Shown: piece after piece, positions 41,220 through 50,271 of the stretch
Position numbering within the stretch: position 1 is the first letter of the stretch
Layout: each line of letters starts with the position of its first letter
Source: Starkeya sp. ORNL1
GTDB lineage: Bacteria; Pseudomonadota; Alphaproteobacteria; Rhizobiales; Xanthobacteraceae
Direction of reading: 5' to 3'
Assembly: GCF_012971745.1 (NCBI RefSeq)
Contig: NZ_CP048834.1
Location: forward strand, 3,658,001 to 3,722,000
DNA length: 64,000 nucleotides
Position numbers and translations under genes: made by a program
The notes under the pieces: model-generated
What the model was told of the DNA's origin: nothing
The model's database searches: none
The model's input: the letters and a program-made list of their open reading frames with translations, nothing else

Positions 41220-41224
41220 CGCCC

Positions 41225-42442
41225 ATGACCGCAGAGTCCAATTCCGAGAAGCTTTCCCCCGCCGATATCGCCGCGCTGCGTCCCGATACCCGCCTGGTCC
41301 ATGGCGGCATCTTGCGCTCGCCCTATGGCGAGACCGCGGAGGCGATGTACCTGACGCAGGGCTATGTCTATGACAGCGCCGAGCAGGCGGAAGCGCGCTT
41401 CAAGGGCGAAGATCCCGGCTTCATCTATACGCGCTACTCCAATCCGACGGTCTCGATGTTCGAGACCCGCCTCGCGCTGCTGGAAGGCGCCGAGGTGGCC
41501 CGCGCCACCGCCTCCGGCATGGCGGCGGTGACCGCCGCGCTGCTCTGCCAGCTCAAGGCCGGCGACCATGTAGTGGCGGCGCGCGCGCTGTTCGGCTCCT
41601 GCCGCTATGTGGTCGAGGAGCTGCTGCCGCGCTTCGGCGTCGCCTCGACACTGGTCGACGGCACCGATCTCGCGTCCTGGCAGGCGGCGGTGCGGCCGGA
41701 GACCAAGGTGTTCTTCCTGGAGAGCCCGACCAATCCGACGCTGGAGATCATCGACATTGCCGGCGTCGCCGCGATCTCGAAGGCGGCCGGCGCGAAGCTG
41801 ATCGTCGATAATGTGTTCGCTACCCCGATGCTGCAGAGCCCGCTGACGCTCGGCGCCGACATCGTGGTCTATTCCGCGACCAAGCACATTGACGGCCAGG
41901 GCCGCTGCCTCGCCGGCGCGGTGCTGTGCTCACAGCAATTCCTCACCGACCATTTGCAGACCTTCCTGCGCCAGACCGGTCCTTCAGTATCGCCCTTCAA
42001 TGCCTGGGTGATGCTGAAGGGGTTGGAGACGCTGCCGCTGCGGATCGAACGTTCGCAGGCAAGCGCGGCCAACCTCGCCGACCGGCTGGCCGTCGCGGCC
42101 AAGATCACCAAGGTGATCTACCCGTTCCGCGACGATCACCCACAATCGGCGCTCGCCCGCAAGCAGATGCTGGGCGGCGGCACGCTGGTGACCTTCGAGG
42201 TGGAGGGTGGCAAGGCCGGCGCGTTCCGTTTCCTCAACGCGCTGCGCATTGCTCGCATCTCCAACAATCTCGGCGACGCCAAGAGCCTGGTCACCCACCC
42301 GGCGACCACGACCCACCAGCGCTTCACCCCGGATGCACGAGCCGAGATGGGGATCACCGACGGCATGGTGCGGCTCTCGGTCGGGCTGGAGCATGTCGAG
42401 GACCTTGCGGAAGACCTCGCCGGCGCGCTCAAGGCGGTGTGA
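41225..42442 (+). CDS. metZ: O-succinylhomoserine sulfhydrylase MetZ
   Basis: A 405-residue PLP enzyme of the Cys/Met-metabolism family. It makes homocysteine directly from O-succinylhomoserine and sulfide. YTRYSNPTVSMFETRLALLE and ATASGMAAVTAALL are family motifs. The PLP lysine lies in VVYSATKHIDGQGRCLAGAV near residue 219, and ARISNNLGDAKSLVTHPATT is the C-terminal signature. ATG 41225 follows a GGAG; an earlier Met (41204) lacks a site. Control by the SAM-II riboswitch is expected. A family C palindrome follows, then apaG. Confidence 0.95.
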   Translation: MTAESNSEKLSPADIAALRPDTRLVHGGILRSPYGETAEAMYLTQGYVYDSAEQAEARFKGEDPGFIYTRYSNPTVSMFETRLALLEGAEVARATASGMAAVTAALLCQLKAGDHVVAARALFGSCRYVVEELLPRFGVASTLVDGTDLASWQAAVRPETKVFFLESPTNPTLEIIDIAGVAAISKAAGAKLIVDNVFATPMLQSPLTLGADIVVYSATKHIDGQGRCLAGAVLCSQQFLTDHLQTFLRQTGPSVSPFNAWVMLKGLETLPLRIERSQASAANLADRLAVAAKITKVIYPFRDDHPQSALARKQMLGGGTLVTFEVEGGKAGAFRFLNALRIARISNNLGDAKSLVTHPATTTHQRFTPDARAEMGITDGMVRLSVGLEHVEDLAEDLAGALKAV

Positions 42443-42468
42443 AGGCAGCCTATACGTCCCTCACAACC

Positions 42469-42551
42469 GTCATCCCCGGGCTCGTCCCGGGGATCTCGAT
42501 TCCGGACAGCGCATCGGGAACCGAGATGGCCGGCACAAGGCCGGCCATGAC
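42469..42551. repeat. Intergenic palindrome, family C (copy 1)
   Basis: gtcatccccgggctcgtccc...gagat-type centre is mirrored by gagatggccggcacaaggcc...catgac. It contains two local hairpins (ccccgggctcgtcccgggg; ggccggcacaaggccggcc). It sits between metZ and apaG. Second copy at 47056. Confidence 0.7.
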
Positions 42552-42659
42552 GGCGTGGGGGATTTTGACCGCGTGCAAATCGCCGTGGGGATTCGCCGCC
42601 TTGCCCTCGCCGCGCAAAAGCCCTTCACTGCCGAGGCGGCGGCGAGTGCAGGAGGCGGC

Positions 42660-43052
42660 ATGTATCGGGCGACCACCAGAGGCGTTCAGGTAACCGTCAC
42701 GCCGCGCTTCGCGCCGGAGCGTTCGGATCCCGATCGCAGCCAGTATTTCTGGGCCTATACGGTCGAGATCGTGAATCTCGGCGCCGAGACGGTGCAGCTC
42801 AAGAGCCGGCACTGGCTGATCACCGATGCGCTCGGCCGGGTGCAGGAGGTGCGCGGCGCCGGCGTGGTCGGCGAGCAGCCGATCCTGCCGCCCGGCGCGC
42901 ATTTCGAATATACCAGCGGCGTGCCGCTGCCGACCTCGACCGGCATCATGGAAGGCTCCTATTCGCTGGTGACCGAGGGCGGCGAGATCTTCTCCGCCGA
43001 GGTGCCCGCTTTCTCGCTCGACCTGCCGGACGCGACGCGGACGCTGAACTGA
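42660..43052 (+). CDS. apaG: ApaG (Co2+/Mg2+ efflux-associated protein)
   Basis: A 130-residue ApaG/DUF525 protein with a fibronectin-III-like fold. It starts MYRATTRGVQVTVTPRFAPE and contains YFWAYTVEIVNLGAETVQLK, SRHWLITDALGRVQEVRGAG and VGEQPILPPGAHFEYTSGVP. The family glycine-rich loop is GAGVVGEQP, and the C-terminus F-S-L-D-L-P is typical. Its biochemical role is unsettled; the name comes from a cobalt-resistance phenotype. The open frame extends far upstream through the palindrome, but only this start fits the family and it has GGAGG upstream. Confidence 0.94.
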   Translation: MYRATTRGVQVTVTPRFAPERSDPDRSQYFWAYTVEIVNLGAETVQLKSRHWLITDALGRVQEVRGAGVVGEQPILPPGAHFEYTSGVPLPTSTGIMEGSYSLVTEGGEIFSAEVPAFSLDLPDATRTLN

Positions 43053-43075
43053 AAGAGCTTGCCGTCACCTAGCCG

Positions 43076-43169
43076 TCAGCCCGGACGGCCGCAGGCCGAG
43101 CCGGGATCGCGCAAACGCTCTTCACCTTCCTGCGATCCCGGCTCGACGCTTCGCGTCGTCCGGGCTGAC
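43076..43169. repeat. Intergenic palindrome, family A (copy 5)
   Basis: gtcagcccggacggccgcag...ccgggatcg is mirrored by cgatcccggctcgac...gtccgggctgac. It is between apaG and trkH. The outer ends are gtcagc/gctgac instead of gtcatc/gatgac, a compensated change that keeps pairing. Confidence 0.75.
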
Positions 43170-43321
43170 GACCAGAATGGGATGACGCGGCCGGAGAGGC
43201 CGCCGCTCCCTTCCGCGCCAGAAGCGAAGCGGCTATGGTCGCCGCACACTTCCCCAGCCGCCTCTCGCCAGCCCCTTTTTGCCGAGAACCCCGTAGCCGA
43301 ACGCGCGATGCCGGACAGACC

Positions 43322-44773
43322 GTGATCGATCTCCGCCCGATCGCCGCCGTGCTCGGCGTCCTGCTCGCCATTCTCGGCACCACGATGATGATACCGGCGC
43401 TGGTCGACCTCGTCGCCGGGCAGCCGGACTTCATCGTCTATGTTGGCTCGGCCGCCGTCACCGTCTTCGTCGGGCTGTCGCTCTGGCTCTCCGGGCGCTC
43501 CGGCGCGGTGGAAAAACTCGATTTGCGCCAGGCCTTCCTGCTCACCACGCTGAGCTGGGTGGTGCTCTCGGGCTTTGCCGCCATCCCCTTCATGTGGGCG
43601 CAGACCCACCTCACTTTCACCGACGCCTATTTCGAGGCGATGAGCGGGCTCACCACCACCGGCGCCACCGTGGTCTCGAACCTCGACACCCGCCCGCCCG
43701 GCGTGCTGATCTGGCGCGCCTTCCTGCACTGGTATGGCGGCATCGGGATCATCGTGCTCGCCATCGCCTTCCTGCCGATGCTGCAGGTCGGTGGCATGCA
43801 GCTGTTCCGCTCGGAATCCTCAGAAAAGTCGGAGAAGCTGCTGCCGCGCGCCGCGCAGATGGCCAAGAGCATACTCGGCACCTATCTCGTGCTCTCGCTG
43901 CTCTGCGCCATCACCTACATGTTCTGCGGCATGAGCGCGTTCGATGCGGTAGCGCACGCCATGTCGACCATCTCGACCGGCGGCTTCTCCACCCACGACG
44001 CCTCGCTCGGCTATTTCAAGAGTGCGGCGGTGGACTATGCGGCGATCGTCTTCATGCTCGCCGGCTCGCTGCCCTTCGTGCTCTATGTCCGCGTACTGGC
44101 AGGCGATTTCTCGCGCCTCGTCGCCAATACCGAGGTCCGGCTGTTCTTCTGCCTGGTCGCCGCCTTCACCTTCATCGGCTTTTTCGAGGAGGTACGCGGC
44201 GGCATCGCTCATGGCGAGACGGCGCTGCGCTGGGCGCTGTTCAATGTCGTCTCCATCATGTCGACCACCGGCTTCGTCACGGTCGACTATACGAATTGGG
44301 GCCCACCGACCGACGCGCTCTATTTCATCCTGCTGTTCCTCGGCGCCTGCACCGGCTCCACCGCCGGCGGCCTGAAAACCTTCCGCCTCGCCATTGTCGG
44401 CTCGGCGCTGGTGCAGCACATGAAGCGGATCGTCTATCCGCGCGGCGTGTTCCCGGTGCGCTATGGCGGCGCGCCGATTTCCGACGAGGTGGTGACGTCG
44501 GTGCTTTCCTTCGTCTTCCTCTATCTCACCTGCTTCATGGCGATCGGCATCGCGGTGAACGCGCTCGGCTTCGACCTCGCTACCTCGTTCTCCGCGGCCG
44601 TCACCGCAGTCGCCAATGTCGGTCCGGGGATCGGCCAGGTGATCGGGCCCGCAATGAACTTCTCGGCGCTGCCGGACCATGTGATCTGGCTGCTGTCCTT
44701 CGGCATGTTGCTCGGGCGCCTCGAACTCTTCACCGTGCTGGTGCTGTTCCTGCCGCGTTTCTGGGTGCGCTGA
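43322..44773 (+). CDS. trkH: TrkH-family potassium uptake protein
   Basis: A 483-residue K+ transporter subunit with four M1-P-M2 repeats. Selectivity-filter segments are visible: SGLTTTGATVV, STISTGGFSTHD, SIMSTTGFVTVD and TAVANVGPGIG, each with the conserved Gly. The length is typical (483 in E. coli). A GTG start at 43322 is preferred because it gives the TrkH N-terminus (IDLRPIAAVLGVLLAILGTT); the upstream ATG at 43235 would add 29 non-membrane residues from repeat-flanking DNA. No trkA is nearby. Confidence 0.93.
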   Translation: MIDLRPIAAVLGVLLAILGTTMMIPALVDLVAGQPDFIVYVGSAAVTVFVGLSLWLSGRSGAVEKLDLRQAFLLTTLSWVVLSGFAAIPFMWAQTHLTFTDAYFEAMSGLTTTGATVVSNLDTRPPGVLIWRAFLHWYGGIGIIVLAIAFLPMLQVGGMQLFRSESSEKSEKLLPRAAQMAKSILGTYLVLSLLCAITYMFCGMSAFDAVAHAMSTISTGGFSTHDASLGYFKSAAVDYAAIVFMLAGSLPFVLYVRVLAGDFSRLVANTEVRLFFCLVAAFTFIGFFEEVRGGIAHGETALRWALFNVVSIMSTTGFVTVDYTNWGPPTDALYFILLFLGACTGSTAGGLKTFRLAIVGSALVQHMKRIVYPRGVFPVRYGGAPISDEVVTSVLSFVFLYLTCFMAIGIAVNALGFDLATSFSAAVTAVANVGPGIGQVIGPAMNFSALPDHVIWLLSFGMLLGRLELFTVLVLFLPRFWVR

Positions 44774-44834
44774 AAGGAGCGCTGGACGAGCCTCGGCGTG
44801 CCCTTATGGTGTTCCTCTCTAGAGGGGAATGTTC

Positions 44835-45998
44835 ATGCTCGAAGCTCGCACCAGCACCGAGGAAATCCTGGCGCATCTGGTCGCCTTCGACACCACCAGC
44901 CGCAATTCGAACCTGCCGCTGATCGGCTTTGTGCGCGACTATCTGGAGGCGTACGGCGTCGCCAGCACGCTGATCCCGAACGAGGAAGGCAACAAGGCCA
45001 GCCTGTTCGCCACCATCGGTCCGTCCGATCGTTCAGGTATCTGCCTCTCAGGCCATTCCGACGTGGTGCCGGTCGACGGCCAGCCCTGGACCACCGATCC
45101 CTTCACTTTGACGCCGAAGGGCGAGCGGCTCTACGGCCGCGGCTCCTGCGACATGAAGGGCTTCGTCGCCGCCTGCCTCGCTCTGGTGCCGGACATGGTG
45201 GCGGCAAAACTCGCCACCCCGCTCCACCTTATCGTCTCCTATGACGAGGAACTCGGCTGCACCGGCGTGGTGCCCGCGGTGCGGCGGCTCGGCGTCGACC
45301 TGCCGAAGCCGAGAGCCTGCATCGTCGGCGAGCCGACCCTGATGAAGGTGGTCGACGCCCACAAGTCCGGCATCGGCTACGTCACCACGGTGACCGGCCG
45401 CGAGGCGCATTCCTCCATGCCGCAACTCGGCGCCAACGCCATCTTCGCCGCGGCCGAGCTGATCGGCGAACTGGACCGCTACCGCGCCGAGCTGATCGAG
45501 CTCGGAGACCCGTCCGGCCGCTTCAGCCCGGCAAGTTCCACGGTGCAGGTGGTGATGATCGACGGTGGCACGGCGAGCAACATCGTGCCGCGCGAATGCA
45601 AGGTGCGCTGGAACGTGCGCGGCCTGCCCGGCTTCGACGAGGACGCGCTGGTGGCGCGCTTCATGGCTTTCGCCAACGCGACCGTATTGCCGAAACTGCG
45701 CGCCACGGCGCCGGAGGCCTCCATCGTCACCGACTTCACCTACAAGGTCCCCCCGCTCGCCCCCGAGCCCGGCTCGGAAGCAGAGACACTCGCCTTGCGG
45801 CTGGCCGGCCAGAACCAGACCTACACGGTCGCCTACGGCACAGAAGGCGGCCACTTCCAGGCGCAGGGCATACCCACCGTGGTGTGCGGCCCCGGCTCGA
45901 TCGACCAGGCCCACAAGCCGGACGAGTTCATCGACGTGGCGCAGCTGCGGGCGTGCGAGCGGTTCCTGAAGGGCGTGATTGTGGAGTGCGAGGGCTAG
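44835..45998 (+). CDS. argE: Acetylornithine deacetylase ArgE
   Basis: A 387-residue M20-family zinc metallohydrolase that converts N-acetylornithine to ornithine. Metal ligands lie in CLSGHSDVVPVDGQPWTTDP, LYGRGSCDMKGF and SYDEELGCTGVVP; the dimerisation-domain His is in TGREAHSSMPQLGANAIF. The second Met is chosen as start because AGGGG is seven bases upstream; the first (44829) is too close. Its stop TAG shares a CTAG palindrome with the stop of hslO on the other strand. ArgE in a genome using argB/argD/argF completes a linear arginine route. Confidence 0.93.
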   Translation: MLEARTSTEEILAHLVAFDTTSRNSNLPLIGFVRDYLEAYGVASTLIPNEEGNKASLFATIGPSDRSGICLSGHSDVVPVDGQPWTTDPFTLTPKGERLYGRGSCDMKGFVAACLALVPDMVAAKLATPLHLIVSYDEELGCTGVVPAVRRLGVDLPKPRACIVGEPTLMKVVDAHKSGIGYVTTVTGREAHSSMPQLGANAIFAAAELIGELDRYRAELIELGDPSGRFSPASSTVQVVMIDGGTASNIVPRECKVRWNVRGLPGFDEDALVARFMAFANATVLPKLRATAPEASIVTDFTYKVPPLAPEPGSEAETLALRLAGQNQTYTVAYGTEGGHFQAQGIPTVVCGPGSIDQAHKPDEFIDVAQLRACERFLKGVIVECEG

Positions 45999-46981
45999 TT
46001 TGCCCCCACAACCTCTTCAGCCTTGAACTCGTACCCGCGCCCGCAGAACTCGCAGGTGACGGTGACCTTGCCGTCCTCGACCAGTTCGGCACGCTCTTCC
46101 TGCGGGAAGCTTGCCAGCACGTTCATGACGCGCTCGCGCGAGCAGGAGCAGCGGGCTTCCATCGGCTCGGGCTCGAAGACCCGCACGCCGCGCTCGTGGA
46201 ACAGCCGGTAGAGCAGCCGCTCGCTGGAGAGATCGACGTCGACCAGCTCGACATCCTCGACGGTGCCGACCAGCGACTGCGCCTCCATCCAGGCGTCGTC
46301 CTCGGTGACCTCGGGCAGTTCGGTGCCTTCCGGGGCGTCGCCAGGATCGAGATCGACGGTGCGGATGCGCCCGCCCTCGGTCGGCAGGAACTGCACCATC
46401 AAGCCGCCAGCCCGCCAGGAGGAGGCGGCACCGCCGGCATGCACCTCCTCGGCGACCGCAAGTCGGACCTTGGTCGGGATCTGCTCGGACTGGCGGAAAT
46501 ACTGGTGCGCGGCTTCCTCCAGCCCACCGCCCTCCAGCGCCACGACGCCCTGGTAGCGATTGAGCTGGACGCCCTGGTCGATGGTCATGGCGAGATGGCC
46601 GCGGCCGAGCAGCGCGCCGCTGTCAGTGCGCTCGGGCAGCGCCGCCAATTGCTCGGCATCGAAGCGGGCATAGGCGCGCACGCTGGAGGGCGCGGTGAAA
46701 TCGACCACAAGCAAATCCACGGGCCCGTCGGTGCGGGTCTGCAGAATGAAGCGGCCGTCGATCTTCAGCGTCGAGCCGAGCAGCACAGTCAGCGCCACCG
46801 CCTCGCCGAGCAGGCGCTTCACCGCCGGCGGGTATTTGTGATGGGCCAGCACAGCGTCGAGCGAGGGCCCGAGCCGTACGATGCGGCCGCGCACGTCGAG
46901 CGCGTCCACGTGGAAGGGCGTCACCCGGTCATCGACAACGTCGGGACGGGGCGAGCGGGCGGGGGAGGTCTGTGATGTCAT
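45995..46981 (-). CDS. hslO: Hsp33 redox-regulated chaperone HslO
   Basis: A 328-residue cytosolic holdase activated by oxidation. The C-terminal zinc switch has the Hsp33 pattern: C-x-C in EARCSCSRERVMNVL and C-x2-C in VTCEFCGRGYEF. The N-terminal domain (VRLGPSLDAVLAHHKYPPAV and GHLAMTIDQG) fits the family. It is downstream of argD-argF on the same strand, a common order in this group, but separated from argF by a family C palindrome. It overlaps the argE stop by four bases. Confidence 0.95.
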   Translation of the reverse strand: MTSQTSPARSPRPDVVDDRVTPFHVDALDVRGRIVRLGPSLDAVLAHHKYPPAVKRLLGEAVALTVLLGSTLKIDGRFILQTRTDGPVDLLVVDFTAPSSVRAYARFDAEQLAALPERTDSGALLGRGHLAMTIDQGVQLNRYQGVVALEGGGLEEAAHQYFRQSEQIPTKVRLAVAEEVHAGGAASSWRAGGLMVQFLPTEGGRIRTVDLDPGDAPEGTELPEVTEDDAWMEAQSLVGTVEDVELVDVDLSSERLLYRLFHERGVRVFEPEPMEARCSCSRERVMNVLASFPQEERAELVEDGKVTVTCEFCGRGYEFKAEEVVGAN

Positions 46982-47055
46982 GTCGCCCGCCCATATAGGT
47001 GCGCCAATTGCGATGCGCGAGGGCTGCCTGCACAGCCCCTGCGATCCGTCATAAC

Positions 47056-47153
47056 GTCATGGCCGGGCTTGTCCCGGCCATCTCGATTCCGCCGGCGCGT
47101 CAGTAATCCTGCGCCTTTCGCATCGAGATCCCCGGCACAAGGCCGGGGATGAC
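47056..47153. repeat. Intergenic palindrome, family C (copy 2)
   Basis: gtcatggccgggcttgtccc...ggccatctcgat is mirrored by atcgagatccccggcacaag...gccggggatgac. It is between argF and hslO. Confidence 0.7.
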
Positions 47154-47171
47154 GGCAATCGATGGGACCAT

Positions 47172-48131
47172 CTAGGCCCCCGCATTCTCCAGACACCAGG
47201 CGAGGATGCCCTTCTGCGCGTGCAGCCGGTTCTCCGCCTCGTCGAACACCACCGATTGCGGGCCGTCCATCACCTCGTCGGTGACTTCCTCGCCGCGATG
47301 GGCGGGCAGGCAATGCATGAAGATGGCGCCGGGCGCCGCGCGCTTCATCAAAGCGCCGTTAACCTGATACGGCTTCAAGAGATTGTGGCGGCGCTCGGCC
47401 TCCTCGTCGCCCATCGACACCCAGGTGTCGGTGACGACGCAATCCACGCCTTCGACCGCCGCTTCCGCATCGGCGCCGAATGTCACCCGCGCGCCGCTGC
47501 GGCGCACCCAGTCGATCAGCGGTGCGCGCGGCGCCAGCTCCGGCGGGGTGGCAACGTTGAGCGCGAAGTCGAAGCGCTGCGCGGCGTGGATCCAGGAGGC
47601 CAGCACATTGTTGGAATCACCGGTCCAGGCGACGGTGCGCCCCCGGATCGGCCCCTTGTGCTCCTCGAAGGTCATGACGTCGGCCATGATCTGGCACGGA
47701 TGCGAGAGCCGCGTCAGGCCGTTGATCACCGGCACGGTGGCATTGGCGGCAAGTTCGGCCAGTGCATCGTGATCGAGGATGCGGATCATGATGGCGTCGA
47801 CATAGCGCGAGAGCACCCGCGCGGTGTCGGCGATGGTCTCGCCGCGGCCGAGCTGCATCTCGGCGCCGGTGAGCATGATGGTCTCGCCGCCGAGCTGGCG
47901 CATCGCCACGTCGAAGGAGATGCGGGTGCGGGTCGAGGGCTGCTCGAACACCATGGCCAGCACCTTGCCGGCGAACGGCTTCTCCGCCGCCACCGCCTTG
48001 CGGCGGCTCTTGAGGTCGCGCGACAGGTCGATCAGATGACGCAGTTCGCCCGACGACACCTGGTCGATATCGAGGAAGTGCCGGAGCCCGTGGGCTCCGC
48101 CGCCGCCATTGCCGTTACCCATATCATTCAT
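47172..48131 (-). CDS. argF: Ornithine carbamoyltransferase ArgF
   Basis: A 319-residue enzyme making citrulline from ornithine and carbamoyl phosphate. The carbamoyl-phosphate motif is [37 protein letters not shown] is the second substrate motif, and [20 protein letters not shown] contains the ornithine-side HCLP loop. A Gly/Asn-rich N-terminal tail (GNGNGGGG) precedes the domain. Its ATG overlaps the argD stop (ATGA), so argD-argF are translationally coupled. Longer open frames through argD are not real. Confidence 0.96.
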   Translation of the reverse strand: MNDMGNGNGGGGAHGLRHFLDIDQVSSGELRHLIDLSRDLKSRRKAVAAEKPFAGKVLAMVFEQPSTRTRISFDVAMRQLGGETIMLTGAEMQLGRGETIADTARVLSRYVDAIMIRILDHDALAELAANATVPVINGLTRLSHPCQIMADVMTFEEHKGPIRGRTVAWTGDSNNVLASWIHAAQRFDFALNVATPPELAPRAPLIDWVRRSGARVTFGADAEAAVEGVDCVVTDTWVSMGDEEAERRHNLLKPYQVNGALMKRAAPGAIFMHCLPAHRGEEVTDEVMDGPQSVVFDEAENRLHAQKGILAWCLENAGA

Positions 48132-49336
48132 GCCGCGGCCCCCTTCACGGCGTCCGCCTTCAATCCGGCTTCGATCTTCGCGCAGGCAGCGTCGATGCGG
48201 GTGAACGCCGCCTCGATCTCGGCCTCGCCGATGTTCAGGGGAGGCAAGAGGCGGACCACATTGTCGGCCGCGGACGGCACCAGCATGTGCTCCTCGCGCA
48301 TGGCGGCGACCAGCTCCATGTTCGGCACCAGCGTGCGCAGGCCGAGCAGCAGGCCCTCGCCGCGCACTTCGGCGATCACCGCCGGGTGGCGGTCCTTCAG
48401 CTCGGCGAGGCGCTGGCGCAGCCGCGAGGCGGTGGCCAGCACCTTGTCGAGGAAACCGTCTTCCAGCACGACGTCGAGCACGGCGTTGGCGACGCTCATG
48501 GCGAGCGGGTTGCCGCCATAGGTCGAGCCATGGGTGCCGGCGGTCATGCCCTTGGCCGCCTCTTCGGTGGCGAGGCAGGCGCCGACCGGGAAGCCGCCAC
48601 CAATGCCCTTGGCGACCGCCATGATGTCCGGCTCGATGCCGGCCCACTCATAGGCGAACAGCTTGCCGGTGCGCCCGACGCCGCACTGCACCTCGTCGAG
48701 TACCAGCAGCAGGCCGTGCTCGTCGCAGAGCGCGCGCAAATCGCGCAGGAACTGCCAGGACGCGCCACGCACGCCGCCTTCGCCCTGCACCGGCTCGATC
48801 AGGATGGCGCCGGTCTCCGGCGTGATGGCGGCCTTCACCGCCTCCAGGTCGCCGAACGGCACCTGATCGAAGCCGGGCATCGCCGGGCCGAAGCCCTCCA
48901 GATACTTCGCATTGCCGCCGGCGGCGATGGTCGCCAGCGTGCGGCCGTGGAAGGCGCCCTCGAAGGTGATGATGCGGTTACGCTCGGGCTGGCCGTTGGC
49001 GTACTGGTACTTGCGCGCCATCTTGATCGCGCATTCCAGCGCCTCGGCGCCCGAATTGGTGAAGAACATGGTGTCGGCGAAGGTGGCCGCGATCAGCCGC
49101 CTGGCCAGCTTCTCGCCGCCTTCCATGCGGAACAGGTTCGAGGTGTGCCAGAGCTTGCCGGCCTGTTCGGTGAGCGCCGCCACCAGATAGGGGTGCGCAT
49201 GGCCGAGCACGTTCACCGCGATGCCGGCGGTGAAGTCGAGATATCGCTCGCCGTCCTCCGTGATGAGCCAGGCGCCTTCGCCGCGCTCGAACACGAGGTC
49301 AATCCGATTATAGGTCGGCAGGATGGGGTCGATCAC
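48128..49336 (-). CDS. argD: Acetylornithine aminotransferase ArgD
   Basis: A 402-residue class III PLP aminotransferase for the fourth step of arginine synthesis. [20 protein letters not shown] and [18 protein letters not shown] bind the phosphate. [20 protein letters not shown] carries the PLP Asp, and the Schiff-base Lys is in [20 protein letters not shown] near 251. The order argD-argF follows with an ATGA overlap. A strong stem-loop lies 64 bp upstream in the leader. Confidence 0.95.
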   Translation of the reverse strand: MIDPILPTYNRIDLVFERGEGAWLITEDGERYLDFTAGIAVNVLGHAHPYLVAALTEQAGKLWHTSNLFRMEGGEKLARRLIAATFADTMFFTNSGAEALECAIKMARKYQYANGQPERNRIITFEGAFHGRTLATIAAGGNAKYLEGFGPAMPGFDQVPFGDLEAVKAAITPETGAILIEPVQGEGGVRGASWQFLRDLRALCDEHGLLLVLDEVQCGVGRTGKLFAYEWAGIEPDIMAVAKGIGGGFPVGACLATEEAAKGMTAGTHGSTYGGNPLAMSVANAVLDVVLEDGFLDKVLATASRLRQRLAELKDRHPAVIAEVRGEGLLLGLRTLVPNMELVAAMREEHMLVPSAADNVVRLLPPLNIGEAEIEAAFTRIDAACAKIEAGLKADAVKGAAA

Positions 49337-49399
49337 ATTCCCCTCCGGTCTTTCCGGCGCGACTGCCTCGATGAGGCATTGCTGGGTCCAAAACGAAAC

Positions 49400-49424
49400 G
49401 TGCCGCCCTTGCTGGGGGCGGCAC
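49400..49424 (-). other. Stem-loop in the argD leader
   Basis: A perfect 9-bp inverted repeat (gtgccgccc / gggcggcac, 7-base loop). In the argD direction it is followed by gtttcgtttt, a broken T-run. It could be an attenuator-like terminator in the argD 5' region or a leftover palindrome. Confidence 0.45.
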
Positions 49425-49495
49425 CCTTATGGCCGGAATTTTATCGGATCGGCCCGGCGGGTCAACCGCCGCGTCGCGCGCATCGCGCGGTAACG

Positions 49496-49711
49496 GATTC
49501 AGCCATGGTACGGCGGTAGCATCGAAGTGTTGCAGCGGGGACTCTCAATTGGGGAAAACGGTGCTTTCATAGGGAACGCATCTCGCCGGGAGTCCGCTCC
49601 TATTGTAGCCTCCGTCTCGTCAGATACGACATCTCGTGCGGCGGATATCTCCCTGTAGCGTTGGCGGCGTTGAGCCAGTCGGGTCACCGATTTGGCGCGG
49701 GTGAGGGATTC
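49496..49711. promoter_or_regulatory. Cluster of four GANTC (CcrM methylation) sites upstream of gcrA
   Basis: GANTC occurs at 49496-49500, 49540-49544, 49590-49594 and 49707-49711. By base composition fewer than one is expected in 216 bp. GcrA itself acts at methylated GANTC promoters in Caulobacter, so autoregulation is plausible. Confidence 0.5.
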
Positions 49712-49737
49712 CGCCTCGAACACGAAGGAGGCACATG

Positions 49738-50247
49738 ATGAACTGGACCGACGAGCGCGTCGAACTCCTGAAAAAGCTTTGGGCTGAGGGACTTTCGGCA
49801 AGCCAGATTGCGGCTGAGCTCGGCTCCATCACCCGCAACGCGGTAATCGGCAAGGTGCACCGCCTCGGCCTGTCGGGCCGCGCCAAGACGGTTTCCTCGC
49901 CTGCGCCCCGCCCGCGCAAGCCCCGCCCGGTCACCGAAGCGCGCCCGCGTCCGATGGTCCACGGCAATACCGCGCTCGCCCCGGTGTATCACCCGGTGAT
50001 CGAGCAGGAGCCGGAAGACCTGCCGGATCCGGTCGCCAACGTCATTCCGATGGCCGACCGCTGCACCATTCTCGACCTTACCGAGTTCACCTGCCGCTGG
50101 CCGGTGGGCGATCCCGGCAAGCCGGATTTCTTCTATTGCGGCAGCCACACCAAGATCGGCCTGCCCTATTGCGCCTACCACTCCCGCATCGCCTATCAGC
50201 CGGTGCAGGACCGTCGCCGCACCCACGCCCGCGCCGCGCGGGTGTGA
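49738..50247 (+). CDS. gcrA: Cell-cycle regulator GcrA
   Basis: A 169-residue alphaproteobacterial transcription regulator that works with sigma-70 RNA polymerase and CcrM-methylated DNA. The N-terminal helix-turn-helix is WTDERVELLKKLWAEGLSAS then QIAAELGSITRNAVIGKVHR. A Pro/Arg linker follows, and the C-terminal polymerase-binding part contains TCRWPVGDPGKPDFFYCG and LPYCAYHSRIAYQP with the conserved Cys residues. AAGGAGG is six bases before the second ATG (49738); the first (49735) is three bases away. GANTC sites cluster upstream. Confidence 0.95.
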   Translation: MNWTDERVELLKKLWAEGLSASQIAAELGSITRNAVIGKVHRLGLSGRAKTVSSPAPRPRKPRPVTEARPRPMVHGNTALAPVYHPVIEQEPEDLPDPVANVIPMADRCTILDLTEFTCRWPVGDPGKPDFFYCGSHTKIGLPYCAYHSRIAYQPVQDRRRTHARAARV

Positions 50248-50271
50248 GCCGCATCCGGTCCACTTGAAGCC

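Larger units (their letters stand above)
49337..49737. promoter_or_regulatory. Divergent regulatory gap between argD and gcrA
   Basis: About 400 bp without a gene. The argD side has a 9-bp GC stem-loop (49400-49424). The gcrA side carries four GANTC sites, at 49496, 49540, 49590 and 49707. No core promoter was assigned with confidence. Confidence 0.5.

Noticed and set aside
42207..42659. Upstream extension of apaG
   Set aside because: The extension overlaps metZ and a palindrome. ApaG homologues begin at MYRATT, which has GGAGG upstream.
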